This document shows positions 1-5,978 of a stretch of 6,149 nt of DNA, piece after piece; the first letter of the stretch is position 1; every line of letters begins with the position of its first letter. The notes under the pieces are model-generated. The model was not told the origin of the DNA, did not search any database, and saw only the letters and a program-made list of their open reading frames with translations. Where the stretch lies: positions 1 through 6,149 of the forward strand of contig JBBAPK010000069.1 of NCBI GenBank assembly GCA_040400875.1, read 5' to 3'. The stretch is from PBB1 sp040400875 (GTDB lineage: Bacteria; Pseudomonadota; Gammaproteobacteria; Burkholderiales; Burkholderiaceae_C). The position numbers and the translations under genes are program-made.

Positions 1-770
1 AGGGGTTGGCGGCAGCAGCGGCAGAGTTGGTGTGGGCCGGCTTGCAGGCCATGGCCTACCGAGACGCGCTCATCAAACACAAAGCATTCGCCCTGCCACA
101 GGCTGTCTTCGGGCGGCACAACTTCCAGGTATTTCAGGATGCCGCCTTGCAGGTGGTAGACCTCGGTGAAGCCTTGCTCGCGCAGCAGCGCGGTGGATTT
201 TTCGCAGCGTATGCCGCCGGTACAAAACATGGCGACCACGGGACGCTTGCCGTTTTCAGGCTGCATGGACGGCGCGTCGTTTACCCAGTTTGGCAGCTCG
301 GCAAAGCTGGCGATCTGCGGGTTTTTCGCGCCCTGGAAGGTGCCCAGTTCCACTTCGTAGGTGTTGCGGGTATCGACCAACACCACATCCGGGCGGCTGA
401 TCAGCGCGTTCCAATGCTGCGGCTTCACGTAAGTGCCCGCTTGCTTGGCTGGGTTGATACCCGGCACGCCCAGCGTGACAATCTCGCGCTTAACGCGCAC
501 CCGCATGCGGCGAAAGGGCGGCTTCTCTGACCACGACTCTTTGTGCTCCAGCACTTGCAGGCGCGGGTCGGCGCGCAGAAATTCGAGCAGCGCGGAAATG
601 TTCTCGGGCGTGCCGGCCACCGTGCCGTTGATGCCTTCGTGCGCTAGCAGGATCAGCCCTTTGATCTGCAAGGCCTCACAGCGCGCAAGCAAAGGCGCTT
701 GCAGCGCGGCGCAGTCGGGCAGTTCTACGAACAGGTAGAAGGCGGCTGTCAGGTAGCCAGTGCCCGACAT
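1..770 (-). CDS. trhO: tRNA uridine(34) hydroxylase TrhO (rhodanese family, UPF0176/YceA), 3' end cut by window edge
   Basis: TrhO-type enzymes carry out the oxygen-dependent hydroxylation of uridine 34 in certain tRNAs, the first step towards cmo5U/mcmo5U wobble bases. The window holds 256 codons from an ATG at 770; the C-terminal part lies beyond base 1. The N-terminal acylphosphatase-like domain carries HEGINGT (residues 44-50). The rhodanese domain starts around residue 115 and shows the DTRN motif (133-136) and the active-site loop FCTGGIRCEK, with Cys183 and Cys189. It continues through HLQGGILKYLE and the family motif GECFVFDERV (227-236). A CxxC pair (Cys250, Cys253) begins the Cys-rich tail typical of the family. 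The gene starts 9 nt after the dnaJ stop, with only a weak GAGAG-type ribosome-binding site that overlaps the dnaJ end, so it is probably co-transcribed and perhaps translationally coupled to dnaJ. A generic rhodanese sulfurtransferase is unlikely given the full N-terminal domain and the double-Cys loop. Product identity rests on family motifs. Confidence 0.93.
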   Translation of the reverse strand, partial: MSGTGYLTAAFYLFVELPDCAALQAPLLARCEALQIKGLILLAHEGINGTVAGTPENISALLEFLRADPRLQVLEHKESWSEKPPFRRMRVRVKREIVTLGVPGINPAKQAGTYVKPQHWNALISRPDVVLVDTRNTYEVELGTFQGAKNPQIASFAELPNWVNDAPSMQPENGKRPVVAMFCTGGIRCEKSTALLREQGFTEVYHLQGGILKYLEVVPPEDSLWQGECFVFDERVSVGHGLQAGPHQLCRCCRQP

Positions 771-779
771 GCGGCGCTC

Positions 780-1907
780 TCAGCTGAAAAAGCCCTTGAG
801 CTTGTCGGTCCAGCTGTCGCCGGTGGGGGAGTGCTTGTTGCCGCCCTTCTTGAAGGACTCGTCCAGTTCCTTGAGCAGTTTGCGCTGGTGCTCGGTGAGC
901 TTGACCGGCGTCTCCACGGTGATGTGGCAGTACAAATCACCGGGGTAGCTGGCGCGCACACCTTTGATGCCCTTGCCGCGCAGGCGGAACTGCTTGCCGT
1001 TTTGCGTGCCTTCGGGCAGATCGATGGCGGCTTTGCCGTCCAGCGTGGGCACGTCAATTTCACCCCCCAGCGCCGCGGTGACGATGTTGATGGGTACCGT
1101 GCAGTGCAGGTCATCACCATCGCGCTCGAAAATATCGTGCTTTTTCTGGCGGATCTCGATATACAGGTCGCCCGGTGGCCCGCCGTTGGTGCCGGGCTCG
1201 CCATTGCCCGCGCTGCGGATGCGCATACCGCCGTCGATACCGGCGGGGATTTTGACTTCCAGGGTTTTTTGCTTTTTGATCTTGCCTTGGCCAGCGCAAG
1301 GCATGCACGGGTCACTGATGGTTTTGCCCATGCCCCGGCAGCTGGGGCAGGTTTGCTGCACACTGAAAAAACCCTGGCGCACTTGCACTGCACCCGCACC
1401 GCCGCAGGTGCCGCAGGTCTTGGCCTGGGTGCCGGGTTTAGCACCGGTGCCTGAGCAAACTTCGCAGTTCTCGTGGGTGGGAATGCGGATTTGCGCTTCC
1501 TTGCCCTTGGCAGCTTCTTCCAGCGTGACTTCCATGCCGTAGCTCAGGTCGCCGCCACGGAACACCTGGCGTCCGCCACGGCCGCGCTGCTGCTGGCCGA
1601 ACATCTCGCCAAAAATATCGCCAAAGGCTTCGGCAAAACCGCCCATGCCTTCGCCGCCCGGGCCGCGCATATTCGGATCCACGCCGGCGTGGCCGTGCTG
1701 GTCGTAAGCGGCGCGCTTTTGCGGATCGGACAGCATCTCGTAGGCCTCTTTGGCCTCTTTGAATTTGACCTCGGCTTCTTTGGCGGGTTCACCCTGGTTG
1801 CGGTCGGGGTGGAACTTCATCGCCAGCTTGCGGTAGGACTTTTTGATGTCCTCATCCGAAGCATTCTTGGGTACGCCCAAGATCTCATAAAAATCGCGTT
1901 TTGCCAT
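780..1907 (-). CDS. dnaJ: Chaperone protein DnaJ (Hsp40 co-chaperone)
   Basis: DnaJ binds unfolded polypeptides in the cytosol, hands them to DnaK and stimulates DnaK ATP hydrolysis. The 375-residue product has the full type I (class A) layout and usual length. The J domain (about 1-70) has the HPD motif at 33-35 and the QKRAAYDQHG end. A Gly/Phe-rich linker (about 75-120) contains the FGDIFGEMFG stretch. The zinc-binding domain has four CxxCxGxG repeats starting at Cys148, Cys165, Cys187 and Cys201, all eight cysteines present. The C-terminal substrate-binding domains follow (LEVKIPAGIDGGMRIR, then GDLYCHITVETPVKL), with the SWTDKLKGFF ending. The start ATG at 1907 gives the conserved MAKRDFYEILGV. 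Its ribosome-binding site (AAGGG, 1920-1924) is about 12 nt upstream, longer than ideal. The gene lies 94 nt after dnaK behind a strong hairpin terminator and is followed closely by trhO. It lacks a recognisable promoter of its own, so expression probably depends on read-through. Confidence 0.98.
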   Translation of the reverse strand: MAKRDFYEILGVPKNASDEDIKKSYRKLAMKFHPDRNQGEPAKEAEVKFKEAKEAYEMLSDPQKRAAYDQHGHAGVDPNMRGPGGEGMGGFAEAFGDIFGEMFGQQQRGRGGRQVFRGGDLSYGMEVTLEEAAKGKEAQIRIPTHENCEVCSGTGAKPGTQAKTCGTCGGAGAVQVRQGFFSVQQTCPSCRGMGKTISDPCMPCAGQGKIKKQKTLEVKIPAGIDGGMRIRSAGNGEPGTNGGPPGDLYIEIRQKKHDIFERDGDDLHCTVPINIVTAALGGEIDVPTLDGKAAIDLPEGTQNGKQFRLRGKGIKGVRASYPGDLYCHITVETPVKLTEHQRKLLKELDESFKKGGNKHSPTGDSWTDKLKGFFS

Positions 1908-1919
1908 ACTTAAAACGTG

Positions 1920-1924
1920 CCCTT
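1920..1924 (-). promoter_or_regulatory. Weak, distant Shine-Dalgarno of dnaJ
   Basis: On the minus strand AAGGG lies 12 nt before the dnaJ ATG and only a few bases after the U-tract of the preceding terminator. The spacing is longer than the usual 5-9 nt, so initiation is probably modest. There is no better match in the leader, which is AT-rich (GTTTTAAGT) just before the start codon. Confidence 0.45.
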
Positions 1925-1931
1925 GAGAACA

Positions 1932-1971
1932 GAAAAAGCCGCGTTGACCACCCCGGGGCGGTCAACGCGGC
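1932..1971 (-). terminator. Intrinsic terminator between dnaK and dnaJ
   Basis: Read on the minus strand, a perfect 12-bp stem (GCCGCGTTGACC at 1971-1960 paired with GGTCAACGCGGC at 1949-1938) encloses a 10-nt loop with a CCCCGGGG core. It is followed at once by TTTTTC (1937-1932). This is a canonical rho-independent terminator, 30 nt after the dnaK stop codon. There is no U-tract on the plus-strand side, so it acts in the dnaK direction only. Because dnaJ starts about 25 nt after the U-tract, it most likely works as an intercistronic attenuator that lets part of the transcripts through. Confidence 0.85.
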
Positions 1972-1975
1972 GCGT

Positions 1976-1995
1976 GCACAGCGTTGGGGCTGTGC
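1976..1995 (-). other. Short hairpin after the dnaK stop codon
   Basis: A 7-bp perfect stem (GCACAGC at 1976-1982 with GCTGTGC at 1989-1995) with a 6-nt loop lies between the dnaK stop and the terminator stem. It has no U-tract, so it is not itself a terminator. In this position it may protect the dnaK 3' end or influence folding of the terminator. An overlapping 5-bp hairpin over the stop codon (GCTGA at 1994-1998 with TCAGC at 2002-2006) is an alternative fold. Confidence 0.5.
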
Positions 1996-2001
1996 TGAAC
2001 G

Positions 2002-3936
2002 TCAGCCCTTCTTCACTTCTTTCACTTCCGCATCGACCACGTTGTCGTCTGCGGGTTTGGCCTGCTGCTCGCCACCGGCGTTACCGCCGCCCGCTTCAGC
2101 CGCCTGCTTGGCTTGTTGTTCGGCATAGACTTTCTCGCCCAGCTTCTGGCTGGCCTCCATGAGCGCGGTGCTCTTGGTGCTAATCGTGTCTTTGTCGTCG
2201 CCTTTGATCACGGCCTCCAAGTCTTTGATCGCGGCTTCGATCTTTTCCTTTTCAGCGGCGTCGAGTTTGTCGCCGTGCTCGGTCAGGCTTTTCTTCACGC
2301 TGTGGATGTTGGCATCGGCTTCATTGCGCGCCTGGATCAGCTCGAGTTTTTTCTTGTCATCTGCCGCGTTGAGCTCGGCGTCTTTCACCATTTGCTGGAT
2401 CTCGGCCTCGGTCAATCCCGAATTGGCCTTGATGGTGATCTTGTTTTCTTTGCCCGTGCCCTTGTCTTTCGCGCCGACGTGCAATATGCCGTTGGCGTCG
2501 ATGTCAAACGACACTTCAATTTGCGGCGTGCCGCGCGGCGAAGGTGGAATGCCCTCGAGGTTGAACTCGCCCAGCGACTTGTTGGCCGATGCCATCTCGC
2601 GCTCGCCCTGGAACACCTTGATCGTCACGGCGGGTTGGTTGTCGTCCGCGGTCGAGAAGGTTTGTGCGAACTTGGTCGGGATCGTGGTGTTCTTGGTGAT
2701 CATCTTGGTCATCACACCGCCCAGGGTTTCGATTCCCAAAGACAGCGGGGTCACGTCCAACAACAACACGTCCTTGCGGTCACCGGAGAGCACCTGGCCT
2801 TGAATCGCAGCGCCCACGGCAACGGCTTCGTCAGGATTGACGTCTTTGCGCGGCTCTTTGCCGAACAGCTCTTTGACCTTTTCCTGCACCTTGGGCATGC
2901 GGGTCATACCGCCGACCAGAATCACGTCATGGATGTCGGCCACGTTCACGCCGGCGTCTTTGATCGCCATGCGGCAGGGCGCAATCGTGCGCTCAATCAG
3001 CTCTTCAACCAGGCTCTCGAGCTTGGCGCGGGTGAGCTTGATGTTCAGGTGTTTCGGGCCGGTGGCATCTGCCGTGATGTAGGGCAGGTTAACATCGGTT
3101 TGCGAGCTGCTGGAGAGCTCGATCTTGGCTTTCTCAGCGGATTCTTTGAGGCGTTGCAGCGCCAGCACGTCGCGGCTGAGGTCCACGCCTTGGTCCTTCT
3201 TGAACTCGGCGATGATGAAGTCGATGATGCGCTGGTCGAAGTCCTCGCCACCCAGAAAGGTGTCGCCGTTGGTCGATAGCACTTCGAACTGTTTCTCGCC
3301 GTCGACATCGGCAATCTCGATGATGGACACGTCGAACGTGCCGCCACCCAGGTCATACACCGCAATCTTGCGATCGCCTTTTTCGTTTTTGTCCAGACCG
3401 AAAGCCAATGCCGCAGCGGTAGGCTCGTTGATGATGCGTTTGACATCCAGACCGGCGATACGGCCCGCGTCTTTGGTCGCCTGGCGCTGCGCGTCGTTGA
3501 AGTAGGCCGGCACGGTGATCACCGCGTCGGTCACTTCTTCGCCCAGGTAGTCCTCGGCGGTCTTCTTCATTTTGCGCAGAATGTCGGCGCTGACCTGCTG
3601 CGGCGCCATGCGGTTGCCGCGCACTTCCACCCAGGCGTCGCCGTTGTCGGCTGCGGCGATTTTGTAGGGCATCAGGTCGATGTCCTTTTGCACTTCTTTT
3701 TCCGAGAACTTGCGCCCGATCAGGCGCTTGACCGCGTACAGCGTGTTCTTGGGGTTGGTCACCGACTGCCGCTTAGCCGACGCGCCGACCAAGACTTCGC
3801 CATCTTCCTGGTACGCGATGATGGACGGCGTGGTGCGCGCGCCTTCGGCGTTTTCAATGACCTTGGCCACATTGCCTTCCATGATGGCCACGCAACTGTT
3901 GGTGGTGCCCAGGTCAATGCCAATGATTCTTCCCAT
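2002..3936 (-). CDS. dnaK: Chaperone protein DnaK (Hsp70)
   Basis: DnaK is the ATP-dependent Hsp70 that holds and refolds client proteins in the cytosol and, in RpoH-using bacteria, also helps tune sigma-32 levels. The product is 644 residues, close to the usual length of about 640. The nucleotide-binding domain carries IDLGTTNS (7-14), the phosphate-2 motif DLGGGTFD (195-202, with the Thr200 counterpart of the E. coli phosphorylated Thr199) and VGGMTRMP (341-348). The interdomain linker VLLLDVTP is at 390-397. The substrate-binding beta domain follows (about 398-505), then the helical lid and a Gly/Ala/Gln-rich tail ending DAEVKEVKKG. The start at 3936 gives MGRIIGIDLGTTNS and has a strong AGGAG 7 nt upstream. 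An in-frame ATG at 4008 would add 24 unconserved residues and lies at about the predicted transcription start, so it is rejected. A sigma-32-like promoter precedes the gene and an intrinsic terminator follows it. Confidence 0.98.
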   Translation of the reverse strand: MGRIIGIDLGTTNSCVAIMEGNVAKVIENAEGARTTPSIIAYQEDGEVLVGASAKRQSVTNPKNTLYAVKRLIGRKFSEKEVQKDIDLMPYKIAAADNGDAWVEVRGNRMAPQQVSADILRKMKKTAEDYLGEEVTDAVITVPAYFNDAQRQATKDAGRIAGLDVKRIINEPTAAALAFGLDKNEKGDRKIAVYDLGGGTFDVSIIEIADVDGEKQFEVLSTNGDTFLGGEDFDQRIIDFIIAEFKKDQGVDLSRDVLALQRLKESAEKAKIELSSSSQTDVNLPYITADATGPKHLNIKLTRAKLESLVEELIERTIAPCRMAIKDAGVNVADIHDVILVGGMTRMPKVQEKVKELFGKEPRKDVNPDEAVAVGAAIQGQVLSGDRKDVLLLDVTPLSLGIETLGGVMTKMITKNTTIPTKFAQTFSTADDNQPAVTIKVFQGEREMASANKSLGEFNLEGIPPSPRGTPQIEVSFDIDANGILHVGAKDKGTGKENKITIKANSGLTEAEIQQMVKDAELNAADDKKKLELIQARNEADANIHSVKKSLTEHGDKLDAAEKEKIEAAIKDLEAVIKGDDKDTISTKSTALMEASQKLGEKVYAEQQAKQAAEAGGGNAGGEQQAKPADDNVVDAEVKEVKKG

Positions 3937-3943
3937 GTTGAGA

Positions 3944-3948
3944 CTCCT
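3944..3948 (-). promoter_or_regulatory. Strong Shine-Dalgarno of dnaK; fixes the start at 3936
   Basis: AGGAG on the minus strand sits 7 nt before the ATG at 3936-3934, which is optimal spacing. The upstream in-frame ATG at 4008 has no such site. This supports the shorter, family-typical DnaK N-terminus. Confidence 0.85.
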
Positions 3949-3982
3949 GCTTATAAATGAAATCGGTTTGTGTTCCGTGTCC

Positions 3983-3996
3983 GCGGCACTTGCCGC
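3983..3996 (-). other. Stem-loop in the dnaK 5' leader
   Basis: GCGGC (3983-3987) and GCCGC (3992-3996) form a 5-bp GC stem with a 4-nt loop (AAGU in the minus-strand RNA). It lies between the predicted dnaK transcription start and the Shine-Dalgarno, and does not cover the AGGAG or the start codon. It could stabilise the leader RNA. I see no fourU or ROSE-type thermometer pairing with the Shine-Dalgarno. Confidence 0.35.
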
Positions 3997-4011
3997 TGAC
4001 TGATGCACCGC

Positions 4012-4040
4012 AATTGGGGATGCCGGTTGGCAAATTCAAG
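4012..4040 (-). promoter_or_regulatory. Putative sigma-32 (heat-shock) promoter of dnaK
   Basis: On the minus strand CTTGAAT (4040-4034) matches the sigma-32 -35 element CTTGAAA at six of seven bases. CCCCAATT (4019-4012) matches the -10 element CCCCATNT at all but one defined base. The spacer is 14 nt, inside the usual range. Transcription would start near 4005, giving a leader of about 70 nt. The match to an RpoH-type promoter at an expected place is good, but it is a sequence inference only. Confidence 0.75.
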
Positions 4041-4060
4041 AGGCGGCGCAGGCGTTCTGC

Positions 4061-4074
4061 GGGGGATTTCCCCC
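4061..4074. other. GC hairpin directly after the grpE stop codon
   Basis: GGGGG (4061-4065) and CCCCC (4070-4074) form a 5-bp stem with a 4-nt loop, starting 2 nt after the TAA of grpE. In the gene direction it is followed by GCAGAAC, not by Us, so it is not a canonical terminator for grpE. In the plus direction it is followed by TTTTATTT and looks like a small intrinsic terminator, though no plus-strand gene precedes it. It may mark or protect the grpE mRNA end. Confidence 0.4.
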
Positions 4075-4076
4075 TT

Positions 4077-4616
4077 TTATTTCGGTGCGGCCACCATCAC
4101 CAGGGCCGGACGCAGCACCCGGTCAGAGATCAAATAGCCTTTTTGCAAGACCGAGACAACGGCATTGGCTTCGTGCTCCGAGGGCACCACGCTGATGGCC
4201 TGGTGCTGGTGCGGGTCGAACTTGGCACCCGGCGCCGGGTCGATGGCGATGACTTTGTTGCGCTCCAGCGCGCTGGTGAGCTGGCGCAGCGTGGCCTGCG
4301 CGCCCTCGCGGATTTGCTCTACCGTGCCGTCTTTGATCGCCAGCCCGGCTTCCAGGCTGTCCGCCACCGGCAGCAGGCTCTCGGCAAAACTCTCGACCGC
4401 GAACTTGCGCGCTTTGCTCACCTCATCTTCGGCCCGGCGACGGCCGTTCTCCAGATCGGCCTTGGCGCGCAGGAACTGGTCGGCTAAATCGGTATTTTTG
4501 GCTTGCAAAACCGCCAGCTCTGCCTGGGCCTGGGCCAAGGGGTCTTCCCAAAGCTCGGGGTCTGCGCCTTCGGCGCGGGGGTCCTGGGGCGGCGTGGGTT
4601 GGGGCGTGTCACTCAT
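4077..4616 (-). CDS. grpE: GrpE, nucleotide exchange factor for DnaK
   Basis: GrpE is a homodimeric cytosolic co-chaperone that opens the DnaK nucleotide-binding domain to release ADP, and in some bacteria acts as a thermosensor through its long helices. The product is 179 residues. The N-terminus is disordered and Pro/Asp-rich (1-26). A long, charged helix/coiled-coil region runs from about 27 to 110 and includes the RAKADLENGRRRAEDE signature at 50-65. The C-terminal beta-wing domain contains FDPHQHQAI and ends with the family signature GYLISDRVLRPA at 160-171. The ATG at 4616 gives the usual short acidic start (MSDT). The leader offers only a weak GGA as ribosome-binding site. The gene has its own sigma-32-like promoter and sits upstream of dnaK, an order common in proteobacteria. 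Gly58 replaces the more usual hydrophobic or polar residue after Asn57, a minor deviation. Confidence 0.97.
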   Translation of the reverse strand: MSDTPQPTPPQDPRAEGADPELWEDPLAQAQAELAVLQAKNTDLADQFLRAKADLENGRRRAEDEVSKARKFAVESFAESLLPVADSLEAGLAIKDGTVEQIREGAQATLRQLTSALERNKVIAIDPAPGAKFDPHQHQAISVVPSEHEANAVVSVLQKGYLISDRVLRPALVMVAAPK

Positions 4617-4650
4617 AGTTGGGTCCGGTACAGATGGAAATCAGTGGTCG

Positions 4651-4679
4651 AGATGGAGGCGCTGTCCCGACTTTTCAAG
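4651..4679 (-). promoter_or_regulatory. Putative sigma-32 (heat-shock) promoter of grpE
   Basis: On the minus strand CTTGAAA (4679-4673) is a perfect sigma-32 -35 element. CTCCATCT (4658-4651) matches the -10 consensus CCCCATNT with one mismatch. The spacer is 14 nt. Transcription would start near 4644, leaving a leader of about 28 nt before the grpE ATG. Its place upstream of the first heat-shock gene and its match quality make it the best promoter in the window. Confidence 0.82.
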
Positions 4680-4704
4680 TCCGGAGCGGCAAAAATGCGG
4701 CAAA

Positions 4705-4718
4705 CGCCCTAGCGGGCG
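4705..4718 (-). terminator. Possible weak terminator after the FKBP gene
   Basis: On the minus strand CGCCC-GCTA-GGGCG is a 5-bp GC stem with a tetraloop, 7 nt after the FKBP stop. It is followed by TTTGCCGCATTTTT, a broken U-rich stretch. A GGGGCCCC palindrome (4718-4725) directly precedes it and could compete or extend the structure. Termination is likely to be partial, so read-through from rpoD-aroE-FKBP into grpE stays possible. Confidence 0.35.
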
Positions 4719-4725
4719 GGGCCCC

Positions 4726-5076
4726 TCAGCGAACGCCCAGCAGTTCGACGTCAAATTTCAGGGTCGCGTTGGGCGGAATCACGCCGCCTGCGCCGCGCGC
4801 GCCGTAGCCCAATCCTGCGGGGATGATCAAGGTGCGGGCACCGCCCACCTTCATGCCGGCCACGCCTTCGTCCCAGCCCTGGATCACCTGGCCCGCACCC
4901 AGGCGGAAGCCAAAGGGGTCGCCGCGGTCTTTGCTGGAGTCGAATTTGGCGCCTTGCTCACCGTCCTGGTACAGCCAGCCGGTGTAGTGCACCGTCACCT
5001 GGTGGCCGGAGGTGGCGACTTCGCCCTCGCCGTGGATGGTGTCTTCGTATTGCAGGCCAGAGGCGGATGTGTGCAT
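4726..5076 (-). CDS. FKBP-type peptidyl-prolyl cis-trans isomerase (single domain, cytosolic)
   Basis: The enzyme catalyses cis-trans isomerisation of Xaa-Pro bonds and may help protein folding. The 116-residue product is one complete FKBP12-like domain without a signal peptide, membrane segment or SlyD-like insert. Pocket residues typical of active FKBPs are present: Tyr31 (VHYTGWL), Phe45-Asp46 (KFDSS), Val64-Ile65 and Trp68 (GQVIQGWDEG), Tyr91 (GYGARG), and the IPPNATLKFDVELL end with Phe108. It resembles the minimal FKBPs of Neisseria and other betaproteobacteria. The ATG at 5076 has a good AAGGAA site about 6 nt upstream. The gene follows aroE after 40 nt without a visible promoter, so it probably shares the upstream transcript. 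It lies next to the chaperone genes but ahead of their heat-shock promoters. The substrate is unknown. Confidence 0.95.
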   Translation of the reverse strand: MHTSASGLQYEDTIHGEGEVATSGHQVTVHYTGWLYQDGEQGAKFDSSKDRGDPFGFRLGAGQVIQGWDEGVAGMKVGGARTLIIPAGLGYGARGAGGVIPPNATLKFDVELLGVR

Positions 5077-5116
5077 GGTGTTTCCTTGGTGTGGTGTTAA
5101 AAAAAGGTACGGGTGC

Positions 5117-5974
5117 TTACAAGGTGGCGGTCACCGCCGCCCACAGTGCGGGCGTGGTTTGCGGCAAAACGCCAAACCAGGCTTCAAAGGCCGGGCGTGC
5201 TTGGTGGATCAGCATGCCCAGGCCTTGCGCTGTCGGGTTGCCCCGGGCGGCGGCGGCCTGTAGCAGCGGGGTTTGCAGCGGGGTGTAAACAATGTCGGTG
5301 ACCAGCGCGGTCGCGGGCAGCGCATCCAAGCGGATATCCAGCGGCACCTGGCCTTGCATGCCCTGGCTGGTGGTGTTGACCAGCAGCGCCGCACCGGCTA
5401 GCGCACTGTGGCGCTCTTGCCAGGGTACAGCCTGCAGCCGCGCCGTACCCCACGTGGCGAAGTCGTGGGCGAGTTGCTGCGCGGTCTCGAGCGTGCGGTT
5501 GCAGATGCGTATCTCGGTCGCGCCTGCCTCCAGCAGCCCGGCCAGCACCGCGCGGGCCGCGCCGCCCGCGCCCAGCATCACGGCCGGTCCGGCGTCGGCG
5601 CGCCACTGGGGCTGCGCCTCGCACAGGTTGGCAATAAAGCCAAAAGCATCGGTGTTGCGCCCCAGCAGCGAACCGTCAGCCCGCACCACGATGGTGTTGG
5701 CCGCGCCGATACGCTGGGCCAGGGGCTCGAGTTCGTCGACGATGTCCACAGCGGCAATCTTGTGCGGAATCGTCAGATTGCATCCAGCAAAGCCCAGCAC
5801 CGGCAGCGCCCGTAGGGCTGCCTCCAGCGCGTCGGGCTGCACCGGCAGCGGCACGTAGCTTCCGCGCAGGCCGTATTGCGCAATCCAATGGCTGTGGATC
5901 AGCGGCGAGCGCGAATGCGCCACCGGCCAGCCCATCACGCCGGCCAGCACAAAGGGCTGGGCGTGTTCGCTCAC
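5117..5974 (-). CDS. aroE: Shikimate dehydrogenase (NADP+), AroE
   Basis: AroE reduces 3-dehydroshikimate to shikimate with NADPH in the shikimate pathway to aromatic amino acids. The 285-residue product is of normal length. The N-terminal substrate domain has the SRSP motif (21-24), NLTIPHK (66-72) with catalytic Lys72, and GAANT (90-94). GRNTD (105-109) supplies the catalytic Asp109. The nucleotide-binding domain shows the Gly-rich loop GAGGAARA (135-142) and NRT (159-161), which in this family contacts the NADP phosphate side. It continues with NTTSQGM (200-206), DIVYTPLQTPLL (227-238) and GLGMLIHQA (251-259). The start is a GTG at 5974, 4 nt after the rpoD stop. The next Met (residue 14) would remove the first beta strand, so GTG is preferred. 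No Shine-Dalgarno is visible, which points to coupling with rpoD translation. Confidence 0.96.
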   Translation of the reverse strand: MSEHAQPFVLAGVMGWPVAHSRSPLIHSHWIAQYGLRGSYVPLPVQPDALEAALRALPVLGFAGCNLTIPHKIAAVDIVDELEPLAQRIGAANTIVVRADGSLLGRNTDAFGFIANLCEAQPQWRADAGPAVMLGAGGAARAVLAGLLEAGATEIRICNRTLETAQQLAHDFATWGTARLQAVPWQERHSALAGAALLVNTTSQGMQGQVPLDIRLDALPATALVTDIVYTPLQTPLLQAAAARGNPTAQGLGMLIHQARPAFEAWFGVLPQTTPALWAAVTATL

Positions 5975-5978
5975 TGCG

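Noticed and set aside
6..530. A 174-codon open frame on the plus strand opposite trhO
   Set aside because: The minus strand carries all TrhO motifs in one continuous frame, so the plus frame is a shadow.
2113..3279. A 388-codon open frame on the plus strand opposite dnaK
   Set aside because: It is antisense to a fully conserved dnaK. Long open antisense frames are expected in GC-rich genes, and its translation shows no recognisable family.
3934..4008. An upstream in-frame ATG at 4008 that would extend DnaK by 24 residues
   Set aside because: The added residues are not DnaK-like, there is no ribosome-binding site, and the predicted sigma-32 transcript starts at about this position. The ATG at 3936 has AGGAG at ideal spacing and gives the conserved N-terminus.
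4165..5100. A 311-codon open frame on the plus strand opposite grpE and the FKBP gene
   Set aside because: It spans two real genes and both promoter elements of grpE, with low-complexity Ser/Arg/Ala composition typical of a shadow frame.
5099..5105. A run of seven Ts on the minus strand between aroE and FKBP, possible terminator
   Set aside because: The nearest good stem (GGCGGTGACCGCC in the aroE end) lies about 20 nt before the T-run, and nothing pairs right next to it. A canonical terminator needs the stem to touch the U-tract.
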